Positions 11,342 through 23,448 of a DNA stretch of 64,000 nt are shown piece after piece; position 1 is the first letter of the stretch; every line of letters begins with the position of its first letter. This DNA comes from Ottelia alismoides. Its lineage: Eukaryota; Streptophyta; Magnoliopsida; Alismatales; Hydrocharitaceae. A program made the translations under genes and the position numbers. Location: the NCBI GenBank assembly GCA_037367405.1, contig JAZKJV010000154.1:1-64000 (forward strand). The letters are read 5' to 3'. The notes beneath the pieces were generated by a model that was not told where the DNA came from, made no database searches, and saw nothing but the letters and a program-made list of their open reading frames with translations.

Positions 11342-13683
11342 CCTACGCCTTCAAGAGAATGCCCTTTGGATTATGCAATGCACCTGCAACTTTCCAAAGA
11401 TGCATGTTAGCAGTCTTCGCCGAGATGGTAGGCAGTTTTCTCGAGGTGTTCATGGACGATTTCTCCGTCTACGGTGATAGTTTCGATGCTTGTCTTGAGC
11501 ACCTAGACAGAGTACTTCAGAAATACCGGGAAGTTAATTTAGTGCTCTCATGGGAAAAGAGCCAATTTATGGTCATAGAAGGTATTGTGCTGGGCCACGT
11601 CGTTTCCAAACGTGGCATAGAAGTCAACCCGGCGAAGGTGGATGTCATTTCAAATCTTCAGCCACCTCAGCCAGTGAAGAATGTGAGGTCATTCCTGGGG
11701 CATGTGGGATTTTACATACGATTCATCAAGGATTTCAGCCGCATTGCCCGACCTCTAACAGAACTCTTGTGCAAGGAGACTGAGTTCATTGTTGATCAGC
11801 CAGTTCTCCTTGCTTTCAATCAGTTGAAGGAGCTCATCACTCAGGCTCCAATCTTGCAGCCTACTAACTGGACTCTTCCCTTTGAGATAATGACGGATGC
11901 GTCAGATTTTGCAGTCGGAGCTGTTCTTGGGCAGAGAAAAGACAAGGCACCCTATGCCATTCACTATGCCAGCAAAACATTAGACGAAGCACAAAGGAAT
12001 TATACAGTGACAGAGAAAGAATTGCTGGTTGTGGTTTTCGCCTTAGAGAAGTTCAGATCCTATTTGTTGGGATCAAAAGTCACAATTTTCACAGACCACT
12101 CTGCTATCCGGTATCTACAACAGAAGAAGGATGCCAATCCAAGACTGATTCGTTGGATCCTTCTCCTCCAGGAATTCGATTTGGAAATAAAGGACAAGCC
12201 TGGAGTTCAAAATGTTGTAGCAGATCACCTCTCCAGAATTGAACAACATGAGCCTCCTCTGAGCAATGCACCTATCACAGAAACCTTCCCTGACGAAGCC
12301 ATCTTAGCCGTGGATTCTCTCCCTTGGTACGCTGATATAGTCAATTACCTCGCCTCTGGGGTAATACCTTCGGATTGGACGAAGAATCAAAAGAACAAAT
12401 TCATGTCGACCATCCGTTTCTACCAATGGGAAGATCCACTTTTATTCAGAGAAGGAGCAGATTGTATTTGGCGCAGGTGCATCCCTCAGACGGAGCAATC
12501 TAGTGTCCTCGAGCATTGTCTTTCGCTCGAATCTGGTGGACATCACTCTGGAGATCGGACGACAGCCAAAGTTCTTCAGTGTGACTTCGGGTGGCCCACT
12601 TTATTCAAGGATGCAACGGAGTTTGTTAAAAGATGTATTGACTGTCAGCGACTGAAAGGTACACTCACTGTCAAAGATTCAATGCCCCTGAAAATCATTC
12701 AGATAGCAGACGTTTTCGATGCATGGGGCATTGACTTCATGGGACCTTTCCCTAACAGTCAAGGTTTTGAGCACATCCTTCTTGCCGTCGATTACGTGAG
12801 TCATTGGGTTGAAGCTATTCCCGCCCGAGCCGCCGACAGCAAAACAGTTTGCCAGTTTCTGAAGAAGAACATCATTTCGCGGTTTGGGATACCTAAGATT
12901 CTCATCTCAGACGGGGTTAGCCACTTCATCAATAAAGAGGTCAAGAAGTTAACGAAGGAGTACGGCATTGATCATCGTGTCGCCTCTCCTTATCATCCGC
13001 AGACCAATGGCATGGCGGAGCTATCAAACAGAGAAATCAAGACCATATTGCAGAAACTTGTTAGGCCAAACAGAAAAGACTGGTCTCAACTCTTGGACTC
13101 AGCTCTATGGGCTTACCGAACCTCCTACAAGTCTCCCTTGGGCATGTCGTCCTACCGTCTTGTATATGGGAAACCATGCCATCTGCCCGTGGAATTGATC
13201 CACAAATCTCTTTGGGCAATCAACAGTTGTAATTTGGACTCACGCAGAAGTGGTCAGAAGAGAAAAGACGATCTGAACAAGCTCTTGGAATTCCGAGACT
13301 ATGCATACGATAACACCTTAATGTACAAGGAGAAGGTGAAACGCTGGCATGACCGACACATCAGACGAAAGACCTTCGATGTTGGACAAAAAGTGTGGTT
13401 ATTTGATGCAAAATTGCGGATATTCCCAGGCAAAATAAAGAGTAAATGGACAGGGCCATTCCGAGTATGTGAAGTGCGTGACAATGGAAGCATCGCTATA
13501 TCAGAATTGTCCCCTGACGCACAGCCCTTCGTCGTCAACGGCCAACTACGGAAGCCTTACCTCGAACCAGATGCATTCTTGGCCGTTGTAGACTCTATTC
13601 AGCTAGTGCACCACGATGACATCTCCACAGCACCTGCGGCATCGAAAGATTCAGACGATGTACTCCAACCATTGTTTCTCTGA
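11342..13683 (+). pseudogene. Ty3/gypsy pol, 3' part: RT end, RNase H, integrase
   Basis: A single frame of ~780 codons without a stop. RT begins abruptly at the [15 protein letters not shown] segment and has the FMDD active-site box about 45 residues in. RNase H follows, with [14 protein letters not shown] near residue 190 of the open frame and the TVTEKELL and TDHSAI blocks. Integrase has the His/His-Cys/Cys zinc region (~395-440) and the catalytic triad in [13 protein letters not shown] and the NREIK segment. The upstream RT (palm 1, the first catalytic Asp), protease and gag are missing, so it cannot act alone. The open frame starts at 11320 inside the neighbouring LTR, so its first seven codons are foreign. 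All visible catalytic residues after the break are intact, which suggests recent damage. Confidence 0.88.
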
Positions 13684-16436
13684 TTTTCTCCTTTTCTTCT
13701 TTTCTTCTTTTCCTTTTCTATTTTCTTTTTCTATCTAAAAGGTGCCACCCTTGTAGACAGTTTTCTATAGTTAGGACGTACTTTTTCCTAAGTATAGGGG
13801 GGATGTGCACCTAGAGTTTTTCATTTCATTCCGATCCTCTCCATTGTCTCCTCTTCTTGTCTATACTTAGGAGTATCTTACCCTAAGTATAGGGGGAGAC
13901 AATCTGAGTACGATCCGTGTATTCCCACCCTTGACCCTCCCTGCTTTTTGTACAGTCTGCTATACTTAGGATTACTTGATCCTAAGTATAGGGGGGACGG
14001 TCAACTTCTCATTCATTCATTTCATTCATATTTATTCTTTAGAGTTGTCTATACTCAGTACGAGTTATGTCTTTGCTTTTTCTTTCGATCTATGAGGACA
14101 TAGCTCAAGCTAAGTATAGGGGGGTCGTATATACCATGTATATACTAAAAGACATAACTCATACTGAAAAATAAAATATCACTTCAACATAAAATAAAAT
14201 GTAAAAAGTAGCTTTATAATAATGAAAGATGATTGTGAGTTCCTCAGACTCTTTATACGTGTACTGATTACTGAGTCAGAAAAGTGTTTTGTGCAAAACA
14301 TTCTCTTTTGAAAAATCTTGTGAAATTTGTTTGAAAATAGTGTGTACAAGTATTCAACGTTTGAAAAATTAGTTTTGTGTGAAAAATTTATTTCCTTTGA
14401 GTGAAAGCAAAATGTGTGAAAACTAGTGTGCAAATGATTGTAAAAATTTGATTGACAAAATTGTCTTGAAAAATCTATCTATGCTGTGTAAAACCTTTGT
14501 AAAAGGATTTTCAAATGCGTGAACATGATTGCAAAATTATCTTGGACTATAGTTTCCAAAATCCTTGTGAAAAATGATTCTTGAATAAGTCTGAGGAGTC
14601 CGCACAAAATCTCTCATCTGTAAATAATGAATAAGCCCAAACAAAGCCTATAAGAAACAAAACCATATTGTACATCAAATACAATTTTTCATCTTTTGTA
14701 TATACTGATTAATAAATCAGATACCTATACAGTATGATTTGAAAAATAGTGTGACCAGTTTTGAAAAATTTGATGTGAAATGATTTCAAATGTGTGAAAC
14801 TGTTTTGATTGAAAAACTTTTCTTTGTGTGGAAGAAAGGATTTGAAAAATCTATGTGCAAATGTTTTGAAAAATGCTTGCCAAAACTATTGTGAAAATTG
14901 TATATATATATATAGCGTGAAAAGGCTTTGCAAAAATAATTGTCGAATATGTGTAAATGATTGCGAAAATTATTGTGCACTATAGTTTGCAAAATTATTT
15001 TCAAAAACTAATAAGAACACTATTACAAATTCTTGTAAATCATAAATAAGACACATACAATTCTTTCTGTACAGTTCTAAATAAACTACTTCATTCAAAC
15101 CTGTAAAGTTTGTAGAAATTCATACGTTTTGTAAATAAAGCGGCACGCCCGTGTAAATATTCGTATATACTCTTTGTATGTGTTCAGTTCTTAGTCTATT
15201 TGTAAAAATTCTTTGTGTAAAAACATTATTTGATTCTTTCAAACGCTTTGTGAAAAATTGCATCATTCATTGTGCATAGCATAAGCATACCATTCATTTT
15301 GAGTGAGCTTGATGATTGAATCAGTCTAATAAAGTCTCAAGTTGGAGCTTGGTTGGACCTTACCGCACCTAATTGCACTGGAACCTTATGGGAACTAGGT
15401 TTAAGGTACTTCAGGTCTATGCAGACTTAATTCTTTAAGAAATCAGGGCTGGGTTCAAGTCACCTCAGTGGACTAACTAGAACTTTTCGAGACACACGTA
15501 CGACTCTTGCCGACCGTGACCTAACTTGGACACTTGCACCTTTCACTCGGCTCAACTTAGTTGGAGTGGTGAGGGGGTTGGATTTGCCAGTCTGAGACGC
15601 ACACAGGTGGAAACACTCGTCCTCGTCTAGGGAGGGAAGTGCACCCCGACCTGGTCCAAGAGCCATGAGGTCTAAAGACAGGGGACTGTGGGTTGCGAGA
15701 AAGCTTCAAAAGAGGGATAGTCTACTGGCTCAAGAGGAAAAACTCCTTATGTAAAAGCTGTTGTGAATAGTATGTTTAAAAAAAATGGTCAGGCCTGTAC
15801 AAAAATAAAATGCCTGCGAAGTATGTACATATGTTGTAAAGTCAATAAGCAAGCTTGAGCTCCAAAGTCAAATATGTGAGCCTGCAGCTGGATGACTTGA
15901 CTACACTGGTCTTGCATCCCGGGATAGGTAGCTACACTGGCTACCGTCCATTCTTCTCTTCACCCCCTCCTCTTGAGCTGGTTGCCACTTGAACTTAGAA
16001 GGGAATACCCTGCTCCTCGAAGAAAGAGCTGTTGGATTGGGGAATCATTGGGTTGTTATTCTGGAGAAGTCAGTTCCTTTATCATTTCAGTTGGGGAGAG
16101 CCACTATCACTTACACCGTACAAGTCAGCTTCACAGTTATAAGAGTTTGCGTATGATGTAGACTAGTTCTGACCCGGCTATTGCGGTGGGTTGAACCGAG
16201 TCCTGTGACTATCGAAGGCTGTTGTATTTTAGAGCTGGTTCCCGACTAGGTTCCACACACATTCACACCCAAGGTCTGACAGGAGCTCCAAATTCAGATT
16301 TTGTAAGGACATGCATTGCACTGAAAGCACCCCTATTCACTCTATCTTTCTTTCATTTTCCTTTTCCTTTTCTTTATTCTTTTTGTACTTATTGCATAAG
16401 TGTTTGCTAGGGACTAGCAAAGGCAAGTATAGGGGG
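13684..16436 (+). other. Spacer between integrase and 3' LTR, with repeated purine-tract motifs
   Basis: Non-coding. The motif CTAAGTATAGGGGGG occurs at ~13789-13802, 13882-13896, 13981-13996 and 14109-14124. Two copies are preceded by the inverted TATACTTAG, forming small palindromes. A final copy (AAGTATAGGGGG, 16425-16436) is the purine tract adjoining the LTR. From 14170 to 15260 the sequence is built of irregular TTGTGAAAA / TTTGAAAAAT repeats; the rest (15300-16400) is unique-looking and non-coding. Confidence 0.65.
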
Positions 16437-19400
16437 TGATGAATCTCCATTTCATCACCTTTATTCTATCATTTTGACCTCAAAAACCCCAGCAAATGCA
16501 TGTAAATAGCATCCAATTGTACATAATAGCATTCATGATCCATTGTATTAATTCCACATTAAATAAGGTTTTAATGCCAAAATTATAGAATAAAGAGGAG
16601 AAAAGAAAAAGGAATAAAATATTGTAAATATTTTATGACCCAAACCCCGAGACCAAGGCCAGCATGGTATTGGTCGACAAGGAATAAAGTAGGGGGAGAT
16701 AAGGGCCAGTATTCAATAAATACCTCATTCATTAATTCATTCATTTATGCATTTTTGGCACCTATTTTGTACATAATTATTTCTTCATCAAATAAAGAAA
16801 CTTTGTACATGAAAGTTGTAGATAATAATGTAAATAAAAATACAAAATTGAGTTTGTGCAAAAATAATACCCAGTGTACATTTTATACACAGAATAAAAA
16901 GCCAAAAATCTCAACTTCACAGACCCATATCTTACAAATAAAAACTCCAAATCACCCAAACTCACCTTTAATTGTATATAGCATTCCATGAACTATTTTA
17001 TAAAATTGGTTTCATAATTTTTGGAATCCATATGCAGAAGTTAGGTTTTTGGCCCTCCTGGTATATAGGACTGATTAAGATATGCATTTTATTCAATATT
17101 CATTATTTGTATAAATTCATATTTTTAGAATTTTGTAAATAATGTATATAATGAATACACATAAGAGAAGTTAAAGAAAACCAAAATTAATTTGTAAAAC
17201 AAAATAAGTCTACAAATTCATAGACAAAATACCTATGTTGTATACCTATATATAAATAAAAAGTATTTTATTCCTTGATTCTTTTATTCTTTTATATTTT
17301 TATAATAATGTATACATTATACATAACTCGTTAAAAATGTAAATCCAAAATAAAAATCAAGAAAATACAATAAATAAATTAAGTGTATAAAATACATAGA
17401 TAAAACACCTATAAGTATACCTACATACACCTATACCTATTTATTTAAAAATATAAATAAACTCATAAAAATCAAACATAAATACCTTTATACTTACAAA
17501 AATAAATTATAAATTTATAAAATAAGCCAATAAAATAATAAAAGAAAATAAACAAATTAAAAATAAAATACATAAAAATACATGTAAATACATACATATA
17601 CACATTATTCAAATAAAACTATAATAAAACACCTCGAAAAATTCAATAAAAATCATAAATAAATACTAGATGAAATAATACATATTTTTTATTTTATAAG
17701 AAAAATTAATAAAATCGTTTAAGGTGTCAAATAAATCAATTCCCAATCAAATTTTCTGTTTTGTCTTGTAGCGGCTGACGTGGCCCAATGAGGCGCCGGC
17801 CTTCGTTGACTCCCTGGTCAACTGTCCCATCCCTCGCCTGGCGCCTCTGAACTATCAAATCCCCGATTTTCCTCCATTTTTCGCGGCCATCCCTTCCATC
17901 ATCCTGGCTCGCTTCCTTCACAAGATTTGTCCTCTGATCATCCATGATGCCCGCCAAAATCATAGATCAACGAGATATTCATAGGATCAGTCAATAATCG
18001 CCGGGTAATAAGGCCTCTTGCCAATGTTTATAAATAATTAGCTCCGCCTCCTTCCTCAGATTTGTCCATTTTCATTCCACCCAAACGCCTTGATCTTGTT
18101 CCTGGACCATTCCTCGTGACAGGGGGAGTGACCCAGCGCCTCGACTAGGCCGGAGGACGGAGAATTTTGTCGCGGCGGAGCTCCGGCGTCCGCCCTGCTC
18201 CCTGGAGGCCCCTAGGTATAAGAGCTGCTCTTTTATGCGTTTTTAGTTAGCTTTTAATGTTAGCTTTCCATTCCAGTTATTAGATTAGGTTTTAGTTAAT
18301 TCCCTTAGCTTAAAAATCAAAACTCGAAGTTCACCGGAGCTCCGCTCCGGCGACTTCTCCACCATCGTCTCGACTGTATCCGACCGCCCCGAGCAACCCA
18401 TCTCGTTCCTCGTCGCCTTCTCCATCGTTCTACCATCTTGGACCAACCCAGGACCCTTGGTCTTGGCGAATCGGGGCTCCCCCTCCGCCGTTCGTCGGAG
18501 CCCCTCCGCCCACCTTCATCTTGCATCGCAGCTTCAAAACCCCGGGTCGAGGAGATAGCTCTCTCGCCCGCGGTTCTTCCTGTGCAGGTACATCGAGAAA
18601 TAGAGCCCATCTGGGCTTGCATTGACCCAGGAAGAGGTTCCTGGGGGTCCCCTTCTTCTCCGACCTCGCTCCATCGACTCGGACCTCCAGGAGCCATGAA
18701 AGAACCGTCAGACGATGCGGAAGCCTCCCAGCTACGATCAGAGAGCTTCAGATGCGTGGGAGGTGCCCGGAGGAGCCGGAGCTGCCCGATCGAAGTTCGC
18801 CAGGGGCGAGCTTCTTCTCCGTTCTTCCAGATGCCTCCAGCACCGTTGGATCGAGAGGGGAGGCCCAGATTGAACGCCGACCGTTCGATGAAGACGTACG
18901 TCCACCGTCAGATCAGCCAGGAGATTCTAATCCAGGCCCTTCATCGCCGAACCGACATCCGCCGTCCGATGCTTGACGCGTGGATAAGTGGCGCCTCCAG
19001 CGCCGTTGGATGACACGCCTTATTTAGGGGTAAATTTCACATCTCACCCCCCCTTTTTGTATTTCGAGTTTAATCCCAAAAATAAAAGTTTTAGTTGTAA
19101 ATAAGTTGTAAAAATTGCAGAACACCCCCTTATATTTGGTTATTTACTTTTTAGTCCCTCCGCGCCTCACGTGCAGCACCCACTTGAGGCGTGTGAAATT
19201 TGCAATTAAACCCCGCCGGGTTCCTGTAATTATCAAATGGTCCTGAAAATAAAAGTCCACGTGTATTTTTATTGTGATTTTTGCATGTATGCCCCTGCGA
19301 ACTATTTTATTTGCAAAAATACCCCTGCCAGGCCATTTATTTTTGAATGCTTTGTCTATTTATTTTGTGCTCCATATTAACTTGAAAAATCTTGCAAAAA

Positions 19401-20518
19401 TAGACTTAAGCTCATGTTTGGTTGTGCTTGCATGCTATATTTTTAGTTTTTCATTTTGTGCATTTTTGCATTTATTAAAAATCAAAAACATGTCTTTCAT
19501 TCACTGTCTAACTTATAAAATCCTAAAAAAATATGAAAATGCCTCGAAAAAGTCCAAAAAAATTACCTATGGTGTATTTTGACCTATTCTAGTGTCAGTC
19601 CAAAAACCCCTAAAAATCTCAAAAGGAAAACCTTAAAAATTCAAAAATACCCAAAAACTTCAAAAAAATATAAAAAATCAAAGAAAAATCAGAAAATTGT
19701 AAACTCAGTCCCTATTTATGCTTTGTTTTATTATCGTTATTAGGAAACTAGTGTGGAAAATTTTTGAGGCCGTTAGCTATTTTTAAGGTCTATTTTTGTA
19801 ACAGCCAGAACTTATTCCACTGTTTGCTATGATTTAGCTATTTAAAAATACAAAAAATATTTTCAAAAATGCCCAAAAATCACAAAAATAGTAAAAACCC
19901 ACGAAAATCCCAAAAAGACTTTGTTCCTACATTTTTGACTATTTTTGAGTATTTTTGTAAATATTATAATACCCCTTTATGTATATATATATATATTTCC
20001 TAAAAAGAAAAAAAATTAAAATTAATATATATAGATATATATCTAATTATTTATATGTATTCTTATATCTACTTATTAACCTTAATATGAAAAAAAGAAA
20101 AGAAAAAATATATAAAATATATATCCTTTTTTGTTATCCTTATATATACCTATATATATATATTGTATGCATTATAAGCTATATACTAACCTTCTATGGG
20201 TATACATATATTTATAATTATATTAAATATATATATTACCTAATTATATTATTAAAAATAAAAAAATATAAATAATAATATAAAAAATATATAAAAAAAA
20301 CCCACTCAAGGATGACTCTGAGATACATGTAGGCTATTGCATTTTTGTATTGCTCTCTGTGGTTCGACCTTTACATGCTTGTTCCCTATACATTTTATGG
20401 TAGAGTAAATAAAGATTAATTCACATTTATTTTTGAGCTAGATTGTTGTATTCTTTGGATTGTGGGTTAATTGCTGATTAGCACCGGTCTTCTATGAGTG
20501 GTCGCCTCAGCGACAACA
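16437..20518 (+). repeat. 3' LTR of the plus-strand gypsy element (~4.1 kb)
   Basis: It starts TGATGAATCTCC...ATTTCATCA directly after a purine tract. The right end is placed at ...CAGCGACAACA (20518) because the GGTTCGACC...TTCCC landmark lies ~150 bp before it, as in the other LTRs. That end is inferred, not proven by a target duplication. It contains AT-rich tracts (17050-17720, 19980-20300) and a GC-rich block (18070-19010) with an open frame of 191 codons (18438-19013) that I do not regard as a gene. Confidence 0.65.
18027..18036 (+). promoter_or_regulatory. TATA box of the 4.1-kb LTR
   Basis: TTTATAAATA followed ~30 bp later by a pyrimidine-rich start region, about 1.6 kb into the LTR. 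Probable promoter of the parent element. Confidence 0.5.
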
Positions 20519-20622
20519 CTTTTATATTTTTCATGGTGACCCTCGTGGATTACCTGCGGTTATCAGCCTTCCTTAGAGATGGAAGGACCATGTTTCATTT
20601 GAAAGATATCCCATATATACAT

Positions 20623-20795
20623 AGAGAGAGAGAGGAGTGATCATATGAGAGCAAAAAATTGTGAGAGCATTAGATGGGTGATTCTGGACCACATGATTCA
20701 CTCAGGAGAGAGAAGATCAGGAGAGAGAAAATAGAATCATGTGGTCCAGAATCATTCCTCTCATTCTCTCACAATTTTTTGCTCTCATAGGATCA

Positions 20796-20808
<13 letters not shown>
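20623..20808. mobile_element. Foldback MITE
   Basis: Two ~75-bp arms (20623-20698 and 20734-20808) are nearly perfect inverted copies, sharing GAGTGATC, GAGCAAAAAATTGTGAGAG and ATTCTGGACCACATGATT. A ~35-bp purine-rich spacer separates them. It is flanked on the right by a long CT microsatellite. No coding capacity. Confidence 0.75.

Positions 20809-20862
<54 letters not shown>
20797..20862. repeat. Compound (CT)n-(AT)n microsatellite
   Basis: About 22 CT units followed by about 11 AT units, joining the foldback element to the next TIR element. Confidence 0.95.
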
Positions 20863-21251
20863 GGGGCTGGGGAAGCTGCACCCGAGGGGGTAGCTAACTA
20901 GCTGCACCCGACCAATTTTTTCATTGTTTTTTTGTGCTTTTGAAATGAAACTTAGGGGGATTTAAATCACCATATATCACCATGATATCATATGAATTCC
21001 AACTAAATTCGACACTTCTATCATCTTCATCAAGACTATCACATTTCAACAGTCTCAGAATTATTGAAATTGACCCTATCTAGATGGGCATCTTAGGAGT
21101 GTTTGTTTTGCATGAAATTTGAAACACATATTCCACTCAATAAATTAAGTAAATCTCCATAGATTTCTTTCAAAAAAAATCAAAAATCAATGAGAAAAAT
21201 GCCCGGGTGTAGCTAATTGGCTGCACCACCCGGTGTAGCTTCCCTTTTCCC
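20863..21251. mobile_element. Short TIR element (MITE) with AGCTGCACC-type subterminal repeats
   Basis: The ends are inverted: GGGGCTGGGGAAGCTGCACC at the left against GGGAAAAGGGAAGCTACACC read inward from the right. Each end also carries an internal GGGTGTAGCTAATTGGCTGCACC-like copy (left: TAGCTAACTAGCTGCACCC). TATATA flanks both sides, so a TA target duplication cannot be told from the microsatellite. About 389 bp, no ORF. Confidence 0.65.
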
Positions 21252-22042
21252 TATATATATATATAATTTTTATGAAACATGATTATTATGCTCTTTTGAG
21301 TTTTTTTATAACATTTATACCCTAACTTTTAAGAAACTTCACTTGTGCTCCTATATTTTCTGAAATAATTCACAATATCATCCTTATGTTAGTATAAAAT
21401 GGGAGCACAAATGTACTAATGAAAGTTCCCTACCATTGATTTTGTAAAATTTTAGGGGACACATGCAATTGTATTAAACTAGGGGTATAAGTGTTATTGA
21501 AGAAAACTTGGACGGACAAGAGTAAACAAATCCTCGAAAGATATGATGTAGCATTTTTCGTATTTATTTGCCTGATATACCGGTCTAACTTGGTTCGATC
21601 CGGCTGAACCGTATGAAGTAAACCAACAATACAATGGTTCGGTCTTTTTCGGGTTTTTTGAACTGATGATGTCATCACTGGTTCAACCGGTTGGTCCCAA
21701 CTGTCCGACCATAAAAATCAATAATCGATACATGACCGGTTCAGTTTTTAAAACCTTGCCCTCTACAATTATAACTTTTATTAATGGGCAAATTATTTTT
21801 ATTATAGTATATGTATTGTAATTGTATCTTTAGCAAATCGCTTCATACTTGGTATTTAACTAATTCATATTTGTTTTTTATTCGATTCGAATTTATATTA
21901 GATAAATATTTGATTCGAATTTGTATCCGATTATGTTAGGATATTGTTCCCTATATTGATATCCGACTCATATATGTATCCATGTTCGTTACTGTGAAGT
22001 GAATATGCATATGGAAATAACCATATATGATCATTTTTATCC
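21252..22042. other. Unassigned AT-rich sequence before the hAT cluster
   Basis: No gene seen. The segment 21560-21765 contains CCGGTTCAACCGG-like palindromic motifs and ends in GAACCGGTCATG...TTTTAAAACC (inverse sense), possibly another degraded MITE. The background wording (ACACATGCAATTGTATTA and similar) recurs between the hAT elements at 23200-23430 and 25300-25680, so all these may be pieces of one older repeat that was later interrupted. Confidence 0.4.
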
Positions 22043-22050
22043 CTAGCAAC

Positions 22051-23188
22051 CAGGGGCGAACCCACATTCTCACGGGGCCGGGCACATGCTCCCCCTCCTC
22101 TCTTTTTTTTCAAAACCCTATTTATCCTACTATACTAAAACTCATTATTTCATAATAATCAATAGTTAATGAAGGGCAATGCCCCTCCTCCCCTGGAATT
22201 AATCTCTCACCCTCCCACCCATTAACCCCCTCGCCTTCCGTTAGCACTAATCAATCAAAACTCACCCATCTGTTAATTCCACACCCCATAAATACTTATC
22301 CAAATAGTCCCAATCCCCTAATTAACACTTTCCCGTTAATCCCAACAAATAAATTATCTTGACTAATCATTTATGACAATTCATTTCCTTTCAATTTAGC
22401 CACATCATTTCATATTATTCTCAAATAATTCTCTCCCCTTCAACATCCAATTCAATTTCATCTCAATCTTCTCCTAAGGATACATGATGATTTTCAATTT
22501 TACATCTTTCTTCTAGCAATTCGTAATACCAACAAATGATTGCAAGTTTTATTTGTGTCACCATTTCATGATATTCTCAATTAAATTTTGATTTTCAATT
22601 TGATTTATAGATCTCCAATTGCATGATTTTTGTAGCATATAAATGGTTGATTATTTACTTATTATATGGAAAGGGATGCATTTAATTTCGTCAACAATGA
22701 ATATAGTATTAATTGCTTTCAAAATATGAAAAAGTAGAGGAGATCCATTTTAAATGCACGTTGAATTATTTTTATTATTCTATTAATAAATTGTACATTA
22801 TTATTACATTAGAACTCTAAGATCTTGTCCAATTACAATATATGGTTAGTAATCTTTGTACTTACACCACAAACTTTAAAAGTCATAACACGTCATTCAC
22901 AATCTTACTAGCTCTTACATCACAACCTTTGGGCTAGGGCACGTGTATTAAATATAGTAAGTTGTAGGGGTCATGGATACTTACAAAGATTACGCGTGCT
23001 ATGATGTAGCAGGACTAGAAATAGGGGTCATCATGTAATAAACTAATTTACATTTCTATTACAAAGATATCTTGGTTTATGAGACTTTTTTTTGAAATGG
23101 TATTTTCCTGTTAACAAAATGATGTAAAATTCAACCTATATATTAATGTGGGTGCCCCATCTACCTTAAAATCCTGGGTCCGCCACTG
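22051..23188. mobile_element. Non-autonomous hAT-like element, 1138 bp
   Basis: Terminal inverted repeats are CAGGGGCGAACCC at the left and CAGTGGCGGACCC read inward from the right. It is flanked by a perfect 8-bp target duplication, CTAGCAAC (22043-22050 and 23189-23196). The CAGNGGCGGACCC terminus and 8-bp duplication are typical of plant hAT elements. The interior is AT-rich without a transposase ORF. Confidence 0.88.
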
Positions 23189-23448
23189 CTAGCAACCACA
23201 GTTATGCCCCTAACCTTTCCACAAGAACGATTAGTGCTCATGTATTCTTACAAAATTCACAACACTGTCATTCTGTTATTATGTTTGCCCCCGTTTTATC
23301 TTAACAGAAGGGTAATAGTGATAATTTTGCAAACACAAGGGCACAAGTGTATCGCAAAAAAAAATTGTAGCACAATTGCAATTGTACAATCTCGAAGGGA
23401 CGCAAGTGTAAGAACCCATAATTCTACTATATCTGTGTGTAACACAGT

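Larger units (their letters stand above)
11342..20518 (+). mobile_element. 5'-truncated autonomous-type Ty3/gypsy (Athila/Tat-like) element
   Basis: It enters in the middle of reverse transcriptase, continues through RNase H and integrase, then a 2.75-kb spacer, a purine tract, and one long LTR starting TGATGAATCTCC. The 5' LTR, gag, protease and the first part of RT are absent; the preceding bases are the LTR of an opposite-strand element. Its LTR differs from those at 157-3214 and 8294-11341, so it is another family. Loss of the 5' half at the junction, with no continuation beyond position 157, suggests a deletion or inversion rather than interruption by a simple insertion. Confidence 0.8.

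Noticed and set aside
18438..19013. 191-codon plus ORF in the 4.1-kb LTR
   Set aside because: GC-rich block downstream of the LTR TATA box, with no domain and frames open on the other strand too. More likely R/U5 sequence.
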